A stretch of 64,000 nucleotides of DNA from Streptomyces sp. NBC_01803 (GTDB lineage Bacteria; Actinomycetota; Actinomycetes; Streptomycetales; Streptomycetaceae). A model generated the notes under the pieces. It did not search any database, was not told where the DNA came from, and saw nothing but the letters and a program-made list of their open reading frames with translations. The first letter of the stretch is position 1. Every line of letters starts with the position of its first letter. The stretch is taken from assembly GCF_035917415.1 (NCBI RefSeq), contig NZ_CP109073.1, forward strand, positions 5,450,001 through 5,514,000, given 5' to 3'. Shown here one piece after another: positions 44,151-54,188 of the stretch. Position numbers and translations under genes: made by a program.

Positions 44151-44180
44151 CCCGTGGGCGGTTTTCTCCACCGCCGCGGG
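44151..44180 (+). terminator. Imperfect hairpin between sIHF and gmk
   Basis: GGCGGT (44157-44162) pairs with ACCGCC (44170-44175) around a T-rich 7-nt loop, with an outer CCC/GGG clamp (44151-44153 and 44178-44180). It may be a terminator or attenuator; the following GATAAT suggests gmk has its own promoter. Confidence 0.4.
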
Positions 44181-44185
44181 AACGG

Positions 44186-44191
44186 GATAAT
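44186..44191 (+). promoter_or_regulatory. -10 element, possible leaderless gmk promoter
   Basis: GATAAT (44186-44191) is a strong -10 by Streptomyces standards, with only a weak -35 (TTTTCT near 44163). The start point would fall at about 44197-44198, the A of the gmk ATG. No Shine-Dalgarno sequence precedes the gene, which fits a leaderless mRNA. Confidence 0.4.
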
Positions 44192-44197
44192 CGCCGC

Positions 44198-44749
44198 ATG
44201 ACCGATCGTCCGCGACTGACCGTGCTCTCCGGCCCCTCCGGGGTGGGCAAGAGCACGGTCGTCGCCCATATGCGCAAGGCCCACCCCGATGTGTGGCTCT
44301 CCGTCTCCGCCACGACGCGGAAGCCGCGCCCCGGGGAGCGGCACGGCGTGCACTACTTCTTCGTGGACGACGAGGAGTTCGACAAGCTGATCGCCAACGG
44401 CGAGCTCCTCGAATGGGCGGAGTTCGCCGGGCACCGCTACGGAACGCCCCGCCGCGCCGTCCTCGACCGGCTGGCGGCCGGCGATCCGGTGCTGCTGGAG
44501 ATCGACCTCCAGGGTGCCCGGCTGGTCCGCTCCTCGATGCCCGACGCCCGGCTGGTGTTCCTCGCGCCGCCGAGCTGGGAGGAGCTGGTCCGCCGGCTCA
44601 CCGGCCGGGGCACCGAGCGGCCGGAGGTGATCGAGCGCCGGCTCGCGGTGGCCAGGACGGAGCTGGCGGCGGAGCCGGAGTTCGACGTCACGCTCGTCAA
44701 CACCTCCGTGGAGGACGTGGCCGCCGAGCTGCTAGCCTTGGTGCGTTGA
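44198..44749 (+). CDS. gmk: Guanylate kinase
   Basis: Phosphorylates GMP to GDP; (p)ppGpp inhibits this enzyme in several bacteria. The 183-residue product has the P-loop GPSGVGKST (8-16), the GMP-binding [43 protein letters not shown] and [16 protein letters not shown] start without a recognisable ribosome site. The rpoZ promoter -35 overlaps its stop codon. Confidence 0.96.
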   Translation: MTDRPRLTVLSGPSGVGKSTVVAHMRKAHPDVWLSVSATTRKPRPGERHGVHYFFVDDEEFDKLIANGELLEWAEFAGHRYGTPRRAVLDRLAAGDPVLLEIDLQGARLVRSSMPDARLVFLAPPSWEELVRRLTGRGTERPEVIERRLAVARTELAAEPEFDVTLVNTSVEDVAAELLALVR

Positions 44750-44774
44750 CCATTTTGTTGACATGGGGTATAGG
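44746..44774 (+). promoter_or_regulatory. rpoZ promoter overlapping the gmk stop
   Basis: TTGACC (44746-44751) and TATAGG (44769-44774) are 17 bp apart, a near-consensus housekeeping promoter in locally AT-rich DNA. A second -35-like TTGACA follows at about 44758. The rpoZ leader would be about 25 nt. Confidence 0.65.
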
Positions 44775-44803
44775 CCCCACGAACCCCCAGCGGAAGGCAG
44801 AGC

Positions 44804-45076
44804 GTGTCCTCCTCCATCACCACGCCCGAGGGCATCATCAACCCGCCGATCGACGAGCTGCTTGAGGCGACCGACTCGAAGTACAGCCTGGTGATCTACG
44901 CCGCCAAGCGCGCGCGGCAGATCAACGCCTACTACTCGCAGCTCGGCGAGGGTCTGCTGGAGTACGTCGGCCCGCTCGTGGACACCCACGTGCACGAGAA
45001 GCCGCTGTCGATCGCGCTCCGCGAGATCAACGCGGGCCTGCTGACCTCCGAGGCCGTCGAGGGCCCCGCGGACTGA
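44804..45076 (+). CDS. rpoZ: RNA polymerase omega subunit
   Basis: Omega assists folding and assembly of the beta' subunit; in Streptomyces its loss affects antibiotic production and differentiation. The 90-residue product begins [47 protein letters not shown], the conserved omega core. GTG start preceded by GGAAGG. A strong terminator follows. Confidence 0.96.
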   Translation: MSSSITTPEGIINPPIDELLEATDSKYSLVIYAAKRARQINAYYSQLGEGLLEYVGPLVDTHVHEKPLSIALREINAGLLTSEAVEGPAD

Positions 45077-45106
45077 CGCGGGCATCGCGACCGACGAACG
45101 CGCGTC

Positions 45107-45146
45107 GCCACGGGCCCGGCGGGACACCCCCCGCCGGGCCCGTGGC
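45107..45146 (+). terminator. Strong terminator after rpoZ
   Basis: GCCACGGGCCCGGCGGG (45107-45123) and its exact complement (45130-45146) form a 17-bp perfect stem with a 6-nt loop, 30 bp after the rpoZ stop. It is the longest perfect stem I found in the window. Confidence 0.9.
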
Positions 45147-45230
45147 GTTCCGTGGTGCAGGATGGTCGTGCCCGTTCGCGGGGAGAGGCGGCGCGAGAGC
45201 GGTGCCGGAGGACCGGGAGGAAGGCGAGCG

Positions 45231-46445
45231 ATGGAGCAGCGGCCCAGGGTCGTCCTCGGCGTCGGCGGCGGGATCGCCGCCTACAAGGCGTGTGAGCTGC
45301 TGAGGCGCCTCACCGAGTCCGGACACGAGGTCCGCGTCGTGCCCACCGCCTCCGCGCTGCACTTCGTCGGTGCCGCCACCTGGGCGGCGCTCTCCGGCGC
45401 CCCCGTCGCCACCGAGGTCTGGGACGACGTGCACGAGGTGCCGCACGTGCGGATCGGGCAGCGGGCCGACCTCGTCGTCATCGCCCCGGCCACCGCGGAC
45501 GTGCTCGCCAGGGCGGCCGGCGGCCGGGCGGACGACCTGCTGACCAACGTCCTGCTCACCGCGCGATGTCCGGTCGTCTTCGCGCCCGCGATGCACACGG
45601 AGATGTGGGAGCACCCGGCCACCCAGGAGAACGTGGCCACGCTCCGCCGCCGCGGGTGCGTCGTCGTCGAGCCCGCCGTGGGCCGGCTCACCGGCGTCGA
45701 CACCGGCAAGGGCCGGCTGCCGGACCCCGAGGCGATCTTCGAGGTGTGCCGCCGCGTCCTCGACCGGGGCGCGCGGGCCCTGGACCTGGACCTCGCCGGC
45801 CGGCATGTGGTGATCAGCGCCGGCGGCACCCGGGAGCCGCTGGACCCGGTGCGCTACCTGGGCAACCGCTCTTCCGGCAAGCAGGGGTACGCCCTCGCCC
45901 GCACCGCCGTCGCGCGCGGCGCCCGGGTCACCCTGGTCGCCGCCAACACCGCCCTGCCCGACCCGGCCGGCGCCGACCTGGTCCGGGTGGGCACCGCCGA
46001 GGAGCTGCGCGGCGCGGTGCTGAAGGCCGCCGCCGACGCCGACGCGGTGGTGATGGCCGCCGCCGTGGCGGACTTCCGGCCCGCCGCCCAGGCCGGTCAG
46101 AAGATCAAGAAGCGGGACGGCCGGGAGCCTGAGCCGGTGGCCCTGGTCCGCAACCCCGACATCCTCGCCGAGCTCTCCGCCGCCCGGCCCGCGCCCGGCC
46201 AGATCGTGGTGGGCTTCGCCGCCGAGACCGAGAACGTCCTGGCCAACGGCCGCGCCAAGATCGCTCGCAAGGGCTGCGACCTGCTGGTGGTCAACCAGGT
46301 GGGGGAGGGGCTGGCGTTCGGCACCGAGGAGAACGAAGCGGTGATCCTCGACGCCGCCGGCGGCGAGTCCCCCGTGCCGCACGGCCCCAAGGAAGCGCTG
46401 GCCGACCGGGTCTGGGACGCGGTCGCGCGGCACTGGAGCGACTGA
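45231..46445 (+). CDS. coaBC: Bifunctional phosphopantothenoylcysteine decarboxylase / phosphopantothenate-cysteine ligase
   Basis: Two consecutive steps of coenzyme A synthesis. The 404-residue product has an N-terminal FMN-dependent CoaC domain (LGVGGGIAAYKACELLRRLTESGHEV, the HFVGAATWAALSG region, APATADVLARAAGGRADDLLTNVLL, PAMHTEMW) and a C-terminal CoaB domain (ISAGGTREPLDPVRYLGNRSSGKQGYALA, MAAAVADFRP, KIKK, NPDILAEL, VGFAAETEN, KGCDLLVVN). ATG at 45231 with GGGAGGAAGG upstream; the open frame extends to 45162 but without a better start. Confidence 0.97.
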   Translation: MEQRPRVVLGVGGGIAAYKACELLRRLTESGHEVRVVPTASALHFVGAATWAALSGAPVATEVWDDVHEVPHVRIGQRADLVVIAPATADVLARAAGGRADDLLTNVLLTARCPVVFAPAMHTEMWEHPATQENVATLRRRGCVVVEPAVGRLTGVDTGKGRLPDPEAIFEVCRRVLDRGARALDLDLAGRHVVISAGGTREPLDPVRYLGNRSSGKQGYALARTAVARGARVTLVAANTALPDPAGADLVRVGTAEELRGAVLKAAADADAVVMAAAVADFRPAAQAGQKIKKRDGREPEPVALVRNPDILAELSAARPAPGQIVVGFAAETENVLANGRAKIARKGCDLLVVNQVGEGLAFGTEENEAVILDAAGGESPVPHGPKEALADRVWDAVARHWSD

Positions 46446-46584
46446 GCGCGGTCGTGAGCGCCGCGCGGCCGGCGAGGGGCGCCGCCGGGTGTCGTCTCGG
46501 AGTTCGGGCGCGCTCTCCTCAGGGTGACGTCCGGCCGTTAAAGTTGGCCTTCGGAGCCAGTGCACCCAGGGCCTGCGCCGTCGG

Positions 46585-46612
46585 TTCACAGGGACTCCCC
46601 GCCGGATACACT
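46585..46612 (+). promoter_or_regulatory. Putative metK promoter
   Basis: TTCACA (46585-46590) and TACACT (46607-46612) are separated by 16 bp in the 251-bp gap before metK. The leader of about 78 nt would contain the GCCAGTGCTT repeats. I found no SAM-riboswitch signature. Confidence 0.45.
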
Positions 46613-46641
46613 GGCGCCGACCGTGCCCACCGTGGCCGGTC

Positions 46642-46671
46642 GCCAGTGCTTTCAGCCAGTGCTTGAGCCAG
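46642..46671 (+). repeat. Short tandem repeat in the metK leader (GCCAGTGCTT units)
   Basis: GCCAGTGCTTTCA (46642-46654), GCCAGTGCTTGA (46655-46666) and GCCAG (46667-46671) are consecutive, and another GCCAGTGC lies at 46556-46563, upstream of the promoter. The repeats end 25 bp before the metK start. Confidence 0.65.
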
Positions 46672-46696
46672 CAGCCGCTGCAACCCAGGGAGCGAT

Positions 46697-47905
46697 GTGT
46701 CCCGCCGTCTCTTCACCTCGGAGTCCGTGACCGAAGGTCACCCCGACAAGATCGCCGACCAGATCAGCGACACCATCCTGGACGCGCTCCTCAAGGAGGA
46801 CCCTTCCTCCCGGGTGGCCGTCGAGACCCTGATCACCACCGGCCTGGTGCACGTGGCCGGTGAGGTCACGACCAAGGCGTACGCCCCGATCGCGGCCTTG
46901 GTGCGCAACAAGATCCTGGAGATCGGCTACGACTCCTCCAAGAAGGGGTTCGACGGCGCCTCCTGCGGCGTCTCGGTCTCCATCGGCTCCCAGTCCCCCG
47001 ACATCGCCCAGGGCGTGGACTCCGCCTACGAGGCCCGGGTCGAGGGCGACGACGACGAGCTCGACCGCCAGGGCGCGGGTGACCAGGGCCTGATGTTCGG
47101 CTACGCCTGCGACGAGACGCCCGAGCTGATGCCGCTGCCGATCCGGCTGGCCCACCGGCTGTCCCACCGGCTTTCCGAGGTCCGCAAGAACGGCACCATC
47201 CCCTACCTGCGCCCCGACGGCAAGACCCAGGTGACCATCGAGTACGACGGCGACAAGGCCGTCCGCCTGGACACCGTGGTCGTCTCCAGCCAGCACGCCA
47301 GCGACATCGACCTCGACTCGCTGCTGGCCCCCGACATCAAGGAGTTCGTCGTCGAGGCCGAGCTGAAGGCGCTGATCGACGAGGGCATCAAGCTCGACAC
47401 CGAGGGATACCGGCTGCTGGTCAACCCGACCGGGCGGTTCGAGATCGGCGGCCCGATGGGCGACGCCGGGCTCACCGGGCGGAAGATCATCATCGACACC
47501 TACGGCGGCATGGCCCGGCACGGCGGTGGCGCGTTCTCCGGCAAGGACCCCTCCAAGGTCGACCGTTCGGCCGCCTACGCCATGCGCTGGGTCGCCAAGA
47601 ACGTGGTCGCGGCCGGGCTCGCGTCCCGTTGCGAGGTCCAGGTCGCCTACGCCATCGGCAAGGCCGAGCCGGTCGGGCTCTTCGTGGAGACCTTCGGTAC
47701 CGCCACGGTGCCCGCCGAGCGCATCGAGCAGGCGATCAGCGACGTGTTCGACCTGCGGCCGGCCGCCATCATCCGCGATCTCGACCTGCTGCGCCCGATC
47801 TACGCCCAGACCGCGGCCTACGGGCACTTCGGCCGCGAGTTGCCCGATTTCACCTGGGAGCGCACCGACCGCGTGGACGCGCTGCGCGCCGCGGCCGGTC
47901 TGTAG
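46697..47905 (+). CDS. metK: S-adenosylmethionine synthetase
   Basis: Makes SAM from methionine and ATP. Extra copies of metK are known to raise antibiotic output in Streptomyces. The 402-residue product shows [20 protein letters not shown], the [12 protein letters not shown] motif, and [23 protein letters not shown] start with AGGGAG upstream. It is monocistronic: a promoter lies upstream and a terminator directly follows. Confidence 0.98.
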   Translation: MSRRLFTSESVTEGHPDKIADQISDTILDALLKEDPSSRVAVETLITTGLVHVAGEVTTKAYAPIAALVRNKILEIGYDSSKKGFDGASCGVSVSIGSQSPDIAQGVDSAYEARVEGDDDELDRQGAGDQGLMFGYACDETPELMPLPIRLAHRLSHRLSEVRKNGTIPYLRPDGKTQVTIEYDGDKAVRLDTVVVSSQHASDIDLDSLLAPDIKEFVVEAELKALIDEGIKLDTEGYRLLVNPTGRFEIGGPMGDAGLTGRKIIIDTYGGMARHGGGAFSGKDPSKVDRSAAYAMRWVAKNVVAAGLASRCEVQVAYAIGKAEPVGLFVETFGTATVPAERIEQAISDVFDLRPAAIIRDLDLLRPIYAQTAAYGHFGRELPDFTWERTDRVDALRAAAGL

Positions 47906-47917
47906 GAGCCGGCCGGT

Positions 47918-47952
47918 GACGGTGCCGGGCCCCTCGGCGGGCCCGGACCGTC
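47918..47952 (+). terminator. Terminator after metK
   Basis: GACGGT plus CCGGGCCC (47918-47932, one bulged G) pair with GGGCCCGG plus ACCGTC (47939-47952), giving 14 bp with a 6-nt loop, 12 bp after the metK stop. Confidence 0.75.
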
Positions 47953-47977
47953 CGACCCATCTGGTGTACTGACCCGC

Positions 47978-50113
47978 GTGGTGGACGAGGAAGACGGGCG
48001 CGCGCGGCGGCCGGCCGGCGAGCAGCTCGCGCTGGTCAGGGCCGCCGCGAGCGGCGGCCCGCGCGCCAGGCCCCGCACGTGGCGCGGCGCCGCGCTGGCC
48101 CCGCAGCTCCCGGTGGCGCGCGTCCTGGTGGCCAAGGGCCTGGTCCACCTCGACCGGCTCTTCGACTACGCGGTGCCCGCCGCCATGGACGCCGAGGCCC
48201 AGCCCGGCGTCCGGGTCCGGGTCCGCTTCGGCGCCCGCCAGCGCGACGGCCGCCGCGAGGGCGGCGGCCTGATCAACGGCTTCGTCGTCGAGCGCCGCGC
48301 CGACAGCGACTTCCCCGGGGTCCTCGCCCCGCTCGCCCAGGTCCTGTCCACCGAGCGGGTGCTCGACCCCGGGCTGCTGGCGCTGTGCCGCGCGGTGGCC
48401 GACCGGTACGCCGGGGCGCTCGCCGACGTGGTACAGCTCGCCGTGCCGCCCCGGATGGCCCGCGCCGAGCGGCAGCCCTCGGCCCCGCCGCCCGGCCCGC
48501 CGCCCGACCCCGGGGCCGGCCCCGGCGGCTGGGCGCGTTACCCGCACGGCTCGGCGTTCCTCGACGCCCTGACCAGGGGCGACGCCCCCCGCGCGGTGTG
48601 GACCGCGCTGCCGGGCCCGGGCTGGCCCGACGAGCTGGCCCGCGCGCTGGCCACCACCCTGGCCGCCGGGCGCGGGGCGCTCGCCGTGCTGCCCGACGGC
48701 CGGGCCGCCGCCCGCGTCGACGCCGCGCTCACCGCGCTGCTCGGCGCCGGTCACCATGTCCTGCTCACCGCCGACGCCGGGCCCGAGGCGCGCTACCGGC
48801 GCTGGCTCGCGGTCAGCCGGGGCGCCGTGCGCTGCGTCGTCGGCACCCGGGCCGCGATGTTCGCCCCGGTGCGCGGTCTCGGCCTGGCCGCGATCTGGGA
48901 CGACGGCGACGAGGCGCACCGCGACGACCGCGCCCCCCACCCCCATGCCCGCGATGTGCTGGTGCTGCGGGCCACGCAGGAGGGCGCGGCCCTGCTGCTC
49001 GGCGGCCACGCGCACACGGCCGAGGCGGCCCAGCTGGTGGAGAGCGGCTGGGCCCGCCCGCTCGCCGCCGGGCGGGACACCGTCCGGGCCACGGCGCCGC
49101 TGATCCGCACCGTCGGTGGCGGCGACGAGGCGCGCGACCCGGCCGCCCGCTCCGCCCGGCTGCCCTCCCTCGCCTGGCAGGCCCTGCGCGAGGGGCTGGC
49201 CCGGGGCCCGGTCCTGGTGCAGGTGCCGCGCCGGGGGTACGCGCCCCGGCTGGCCTGCGCCCGTTGCCGCGCGCCGGCCCGATGCGGGCGGTGCCACGGG
49301 CCGCTCGCCGCCGTCGGGCCGGACGAGGCGCTGCGCTGCGGCTGGTGCGGCACCGAGGCCCCCGGCTGGCACTGCGAGGAGTGCGGGGGCGGGCGGCTGC
49401 GGGCCGTGGTGGTCGGCGCCCGGCGGACCGCCGAGGAGCTGGGCCGCGCGTTCCCCGCCGTACCGGTCCGCACCTCGGGCCGGGACCAGGTGCTGGACAC
49501 CGTGCCGGACCGGCCCGCCCTGGTCGTCAGCACGCCCGGCGCCGAGCCCGTCCCTGAGGGGCCGGGCTACGCGGCGGCGCTGCTGCTCGACGGCTGGGCG
49601 CTGCTGGGCCGTCCGGACCTGCGGTCGGGCGAGGAGGCGCTGCGCCGCTGGCTCAACGCCGCCGCCCTGGTCCGCCCGCACGGCGAGGGCGGCACGGCGG
49701 TCGTGCTGGCCGAGCCCACGCTGCGTCCGGTGCAGTCCCTGGTGCGCTGGGACCCGGCCGGGCACGCCGTGCGCGAGCTGGCCGACCGCGCCGCCCTGGG
49801 CTTCCCGCCCGTCTCCCGGATGGCCGCCGTCAGCGGGCCGCCCGAGGCGGTCGGGGCGCTGCTGGCCGCCGTGCGGCTGCCGCCCGACGCCGAGGTCCTC
49901 GGCCCGGTGCCGCTGCCCGTCACCGAGCCGGGCCGACCGCGCCGCACGGGCGAGCCGCCGCCCGGCGAGCGGTGGGAACGGGCGCTCGTCCGGGTGCCGC
50001 CCGGCAGCGGCGGCCCGCTCGCCGCCGCGCTGAAGACGGCCCAGGCCGCTCGCCTCGCCCGGCACGACGGCGCGCCCGCCTGGGTGCGCGTCGATCCGCC
50101 CGACATCGGCTGA
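47978..50113 (+). CDS. priA: PriA-like primosomal protein N' without helicase motifs
   Basis: Replication-restart protein. The 711-residue product keeps the N-terminal 3'-DNA-binding domain (VARVLVAKGLVHLDRLFDYAVP...VRVRFGARQRDG), the zinc-binding cysteine clusters (CARCRAPARCGRC and CGWCGTEAPGWHCEECGG, from about 427) and the C-terminal region. The helicase core is degenerate. Where PriA has Walker A TGSGKT there is TALPGPGWPDEL (about 208-219), and DEEH is replaced by WDDGDEAHRD (about 307-316). Actinobacterial PriA homologues are known to be annotated as probable non-ATPase forms. GTG start. Ends convergent with the HTH gene, 22 bp away. Confidence 0.9.
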   Translation: MVDEEDGRARRPAGEQLALVRAAASGGPRARPRTWRGAALAPQLPVARVLVAKGLVHLDRLFDYAVPAAMDAEAQPGVRVRVRFGARQRDGRREGGGLINGFVVERRADSDFPGVLAPLAQVLSTERVLDPGLLALCRAVADRYAGALADVVQLAVPPRMARAERQPSAPPPGPPPDPGAGPGGWARYPHGSAFLDALTRGDAPRAVWTALPGPGWPDELARALATTLAAGRGALAVLPDGRAAARVDAALTALLGAGHHVLLTADAGPEARYRRWLAVSRGAVRCVVGTRAAMFAPVRGLGLAAIWDDGDEAHRDDRAPHPHARDVLVLRATQEGAALLLGGHAHTAEAAQLVESGWARPLAAGRDTVRATAPLIRTVGGGDEARDPAARSARLPSLAWQALREGLARGPVLVQVPRRGYAPRLACARCRAPARCGRCHGPLAAVGPDEALRCGWCGTEAPGWHCEECGGGRLRAVVVGARRTAEELGRAFPAVPVRTSGRDQVLDTVPDRPALVVSTPGAEPVPEGPGYAAALLLDGWALLGRPDLRSGEEALRRWLNAAALVRPHGEGGTAVVLAEPTLRPVQSLVRWDPAGHAVRELADRAALGFPPVSRMAAVSGPPEAVGALLAAVRLPPDAEVLGPVPLPVTEPGRPRRTGEPPPGERWERALVRVPPGSGGPLAAALKTAQAARLARHDGAPAWVRVDPPDIG

Positions 50114-50135
50114 CCGCCGGCCGGCGGGGGCGGCG

Positions 50136-50729
<594 letters not shown>

Positions 50730-50837
50730 CTACCGGTCGCCGGAGTCACGCTGATGGGGCGCGCCATCAACTCGCGGGAGCGCATGGTGAGTCGTACGCC
50801 CCTCGCGGACGCCCCTCGGAGCGCCGTCCCGCGCCCC

Positions 50838-50854
50838 GGACCGTAGACTGGTCC
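50838..50854 (+). promoter_or_regulatory. Palindrome around a -10-like TAGACT upstream of fmt
   Basis: GGACC (50838-50842) and GGTCC (50850-50854) flank TAGACT (50844-50849), 50 bp before the fmt start. No good -35 is visible. The rest of the 251-bp gap between the HTH gene and fmt shows nothing else I can support. Confidence 0.3.
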
Positions 50855-50902
50855 GACACCCCCGGACCGCCCGCCACGAACGGATCAGGTGACACACGCA
50901 CG

Positions 50903-51835
50903 ATGAGGCTCGTTTTCGCCGGCACGCCGGAGGTCGCCGTCCCCGCCCTGGACGCCCTGCTCGCGTCCGGCCGCCACGAGGTCGTCGCGGTCGTCACCCG
51001 ACCCGACGCGCCGGCCGGCCGGGGACGCCGCCTGGCGCCGAGCCCGGTCGCCGAGCGCGCCCGCGAGGCGGGCATCGAGGTCCTGCGCCCGGCCAGGCCG
51101 CGCGAGCCGGAGTTCCTCGACCGGCTGCGGGCCATCGCCCCCGACTGCTGCCCGGTCGTGGCGTACGGCGCCCTGCTGCCCAAGGTGGCGCTCGACATCC
51201 CGCGCCACGGCTGGGTCAACCTGCACTTCTCGCTGCTGCCCGCCTGGCGCGGCGCCGCGCCCGTGCAGCACGCGGTGCTGGCCGGGGACGAGGTGACCGG
51301 CGCCACCACGTTCCTCATCGAGGAGGGCCTGGACTCCGGGCCCGTGTACGGCGTCCTGACCGAGCGGATCCGCCGCGACGACACCAGTGGCGACCTGCTC
51401 ACCCGGCTCGCGCTCGCCGGGTCCGGGCTGCTGGCGGCGACCATGGACGGCATCGAGGACGGCACCCTCCAGGCCGTTCCGCAGCCCGCCGAGGGCATCA
51501 CCACGGCCCCGAAGCTCTCGGTCGAGGACGCGGCCGTCGACTGGACGGCGCCCGCCCTGCGCGTGGACCGGCTGGTGCGCGCCTGTACCCCCGCGCCCGG
51601 CGCGTGGACCGTCTTCCGCGGCGAGCGGCTGAAGCTGCGGCAGGTCGCCCTGGCCCCGGACATCGCCGAGCTGGCCCCGGGCGAGCTGGCCGCCGACAAG
51701 CACACCGTGCGGGTGGGCACCGGCTCGCACGCCGTGGAGCTGGTCTGGGTGCAGCCGCAGGGCAAGCGGCCCATGCCCGCCGCCGACTGGGCCCGGGGCG
51801 TCCGCGTCGCCGCGGGCGAGCGCCTGGGCGGCTAG
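50903..51835 (+). CDS. fmt: Methionyl-tRNA formyltransferase
   Basis: Formylates Met-tRNAfMet for initiation. The 310-residue product begins [20 protein letters not shown] and has the catalytic Asn-His and Asp in [19 protein letters not shown] (about 108-126) and [10 protein letters not shown], the folate-binding region, and a C-terminal OB-like domain ([11 protein letters not shown] onward). ATG start with a weak AGGTGA site 12 nt upstream. rsmB follows at 76 bp. def is not adjacent, unlike in many bacteria. Confidence 0.96.
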   Translation: MRLVFAGTPEVAVPALDALLASGRHEVVAVVTRPDAPAGRGRRLAPSPVAERAREAGIEVLRPARPREPEFLDRLRAIAPDCCPVVAYGALLPKVALDIPRHGWVNLHFSLLPAWRGAAPVQHAVLAGDEVTGATTFLIEEGLDSGPVYGVLTERIRRDDTSGDLLTRLALAGSGLLAATMDGIEDGTLQAVPQPAEGITTAPKLSVEDAAVDWTAPALRVDRLVRACTPAPGAWTVFRGERLKLRQVALAPDIAELAPGELAADKHTVRVGTGSHAVELVWVQPQGKRPMPAADWARGVRVAAGERLGG

Positions 51836-51911
51836 GCCCGGTCCCGGCACCCCCCGCGGGGCGCCCTACCCTGGAGAGTCCACCGTCCCGTACCGCCGGA
51901 GTGACCACCAC

Positions 51912-53330
51912 GTGAGCAGTCGGCCGCGCAGCCAGCCCAGGCCCTACCGCCGTCCCCGCAAGGACCCGGTCCGGATCCTCGCCTACGACGTGCTGCGCGC
52001 CGTCGACGAGCGCGGCGCCTACGCCAACCTCGTGCTGCCCCCGCTGCTGAGCCGGGCCCGGGCGGCGGGCACCCTCGACTCCCGGGACGCCGCCCTGGCC
52101 ACCGAGCTGGTCTACGGCACCCTGCGCCGCCAGGGCACCTACGACGCGGTGCTGGCCGCGTGCGTGGACCGGCCGCTGCGCGAGGTGGACCCGCCCGTGC
52201 TCGACGTCCTGTCGCTCGGCGCCCATCAGCTCCTCAGCACCCGCATCCCCAGCCACGCGGCGGTCAGTTCGGCCGTCGAGCTGGCCCGCTGCGTGCTGGG
52301 CGACGGGCGGGCCAAGTTCGTCAACGCGGTGCTGCGCCGGGTCGCGGCCCGCGACCTCGACGCCTGGCTGACCGAGCTGGCGCCGCCCTACGAGGACGAC
52401 GCCGAAGCGCACCTGGCCCTGAGGCACGCGCACCCGCGCTGGGTGGTCTCCGCCCTGTGGGACGCGCTCGGCGGCGGCCGGGACGGCATCGAGAGCCTGC
52501 TGGCGGCCGACAACGAACGGCCGCGCGTCACACTCGTCGCCCGGCCCGGCCGTTCCACCCCCGCCGAGCTGCTCGCGGCCGACCCGCACGCCGAGCCGGG
52601 GCGCTGGTCGCCGCACGCGGTGCGGCTCGCCGAGGGCGGCGAGCCGGGCGCGCTGGACGCGGTCGCGGAGGGCCGGGCCGGGGTCCAGGACGAGGGCAGC
52701 CAGCTCGTGGCCCTGGCCCTGGCCGACGCCCCGCTCGCCGGCCCCGACACCCGCTGGCTCGACGCCTGCGCCGGCCCCGGCGGCAAGGCCGCGCTGCTGG
52801 GCGCGCTGGCCGCCGGGCGCGGCGCCACGCTGCTCGCCGTCGAGAAGCAGCCGCACCGGGCGCGGTTGGTCGCCCGCGCGCTGGAGGGCAACCCGGGCCC
52901 CGCGCATGTCGTCGTCGCCGACGGCACGCGCCCGGCCTGGCGGCCCGGCACGTTCGACCGGGTGCTGGTCGACGTGCCGTGCACCGGCCTCGGCGCGCTG
53001 CGCCGCCGTCCCGAGGCGCGCTGGCGGCGCCGGCCGGAGGACCTCGACGGGCTGACGGCCCTTCAGCGCGACCTGCTGCGCGGGGCGCTGGCCGCCGCCC
53101 GGCCCGGCGGCGTCGTCGGCTATGTCACCTGCTCCCCGCACCTGGCCGAGACCCGGCAGGTCGTCGCGGACGTGCTCAAGGGGCTGACGGACACGGGCGC
53201 CGAATGGATCGACGCCCGCCCGCTGCTGCCTGGCGTGCCGGAGCTGGGCGACGGCCCCGACGCGCAGTTGTGGCCGCACCTGCACGGCACCGACGCGATG
53301 TATCTCGCGCTGCTGCGCCGCACCTCCTGA
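51912..53330 (+). CDS. rsmB: 16S rRNA m5C967 methyltransferase RsmB (Sun)
   Basis: SAM-dependent RNA m5C methyltransferase. The 472-residue product has an N-terminal NusB-like RNA-binding domain ([27 protein letters not shown]...[10 protein letters not shown], about 18-150) and a C-terminal methyltransferase domain: [12 protein letters not shown], the SAM site [36 protein letters not shown] with the release Cys, and VTCSPH with the catalytic Cys. GTG start. A basic Arg/Pro N-terminus precedes the first domain. Confidence 0.95.
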   Translation: MSSRPRSQPRPYRRPRKDPVRILAYDVLRAVDERGAYANLVLPPLLSRARAAGTLDSRDAALATELVYGTLRRQGTYDAVLAACVDRPLREVDPPVLDVLSLGAHQLLSTRIPSHAAVSSAVELARCVLGDGRAKFVNAVLRRVAARDLDAWLTELAPPYEDDAEAHLALRHAHPRWVVSALWDALGGGRDGIESLLAADNERPRVTLVARPGRSTPAELLAADPHAEPGRWSPHAVRLAEGGEPGALDAVAEGRAGVQDEGSQLVALALADAPLAGPDTRWLDACAGPGGKAALLGALAAGRGATLLAVEKQPHRARLVARALEGNPGPAHVVVADGTRPAWRPGTFDRVLVDVPCTGLGALRRRPEARWRRRPEDLDGLTALQRDLLRGALAAARPGGVVGYVTCSPHLAETRQVVADVLKGLTDTGAEWIDARPLLPGVPELGDGPDAQLWPHLHGTDAMYLALLRRTS

Positions 53331-53388
53331 GGCGGGCGCGACTGAACGTATGTGCGCGTCGTGCGGAGAACTGCTGAATACTGAGGCC

Positions 53389-54063
53389 ATGGCTCAGATC
53401 AATCCCAGCATGCTGTCCGCCGACTTCGCGCGCCTCGCCGAGGAGGCCGCGGCCGTCAAGGGAGCCGACTGGCTCCACATCGACGTCATGGACAACCACT
53501 TCGTGCCCAACCTGACGCTCGGACTGCCCGTTGTCGAGGCGCTGGGCAAGGCCACGGACACCCCGCTGGACTGCCATCTGATGATCGAGGACCCGGACCG
53601 CTGGGCGCCCGCCTACGCGGAGGCCGGGGCCGGCTCGGTCACCTTCCACGCCGAGGCCGCCGCCGCGCCCGTGCGGCTGGCCCGCGAGATCCGCGCCCGG
53701 GGCGCGCGGGCCTCGCTCGCGCTGAAACCGGCCACCCCGATCGAGCCGTACGAGGATCTGCTGCCGGAACTGGACATGATTCTGGTGATGACGGTCGAAC
53801 CCGGCTTCGGTGGGCAGGCGTTCCTCGACATCATGCTGCCGAAGATCCGGCGCACCCGGCGGCTCATCGAGCGCCACGGGCTGCCGTTGTGGCTCCAGGT
53901 CGACGGCGGCGTCTCGGCGGAGACGATCGAGCGATGCGCCGAGGCGGGCGCGGACGTCTTCGTGGCCGGATCCGCCGTCTACGGCGCCGAGGACCCGGCC
54001 GCGGCGGTGCGCGCCCTGCGGGAGCGGGCCGAGAAGGCCGCCGCCGGCCCCACGTCCGAGTGA
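53389..54063 (+). CDS. rpe: Ribulose-phosphate 3-epimerase
   Basis: Interconverts ribulose-5-P and xylulose-5-P in the pentose phosphate pathway. The 224-residue TIM-barrel product starts [19 protein letters not shown] and shows [28 protein letters not shown], the catalytic [12 protein letters not shown] and [11 protein letters not shown] with FVAGSAVYG. The ATG at 53389 is the first codon that preserves the family N-terminus. The frame opens at 53350. 58 bp after rsmB. Confidence 0.96.
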   Translation: MAQINPSMLSADFARLAEEAAAVKGADWLHIDVMDNHFVPNLTLGLPVVEALGKATDTPLDCHLMIEDPDRWAPAYAEAGAGSVTFHAEAAAAPVRLAREIRARGARASLALKPATPIEPYEDLLPELDMILVMTVEPGFGGQAFLDIMLPKIRRTRRLIERHGLPLWLQVDGGVSAETIERCAEAGADVFVAGSAVYGAEDPAAAVRALRERAEKAAAGPTSE

Positions 54064-54188
54064 ACACCAGTCGTCGATCCGGTTCCACGGTGTCCGCACG
54101 GCGCAAGACAAGGATCAGTGACCCCTCGGATCTGCGAGGATGAACATGCGGAACGTGAGCGGGGACACAAGAGCCGGAGGACAGTGAG

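Noticed and set aside
46446..46696. SAM riboswitch ahead of metK
   Set aside because: I looked for SAM-I, SAM-II and SAM-IV core motifs and could not find them; only short GCCAGTGCTT repeats and small hairpins are present. A covariance-model search would settle it.
46652..50065. A 1137-codon minus-strand frame opposite metK and priA
   Set aside because: Low-complexity translation without motifs; metK, its terminator and priA explain the region.
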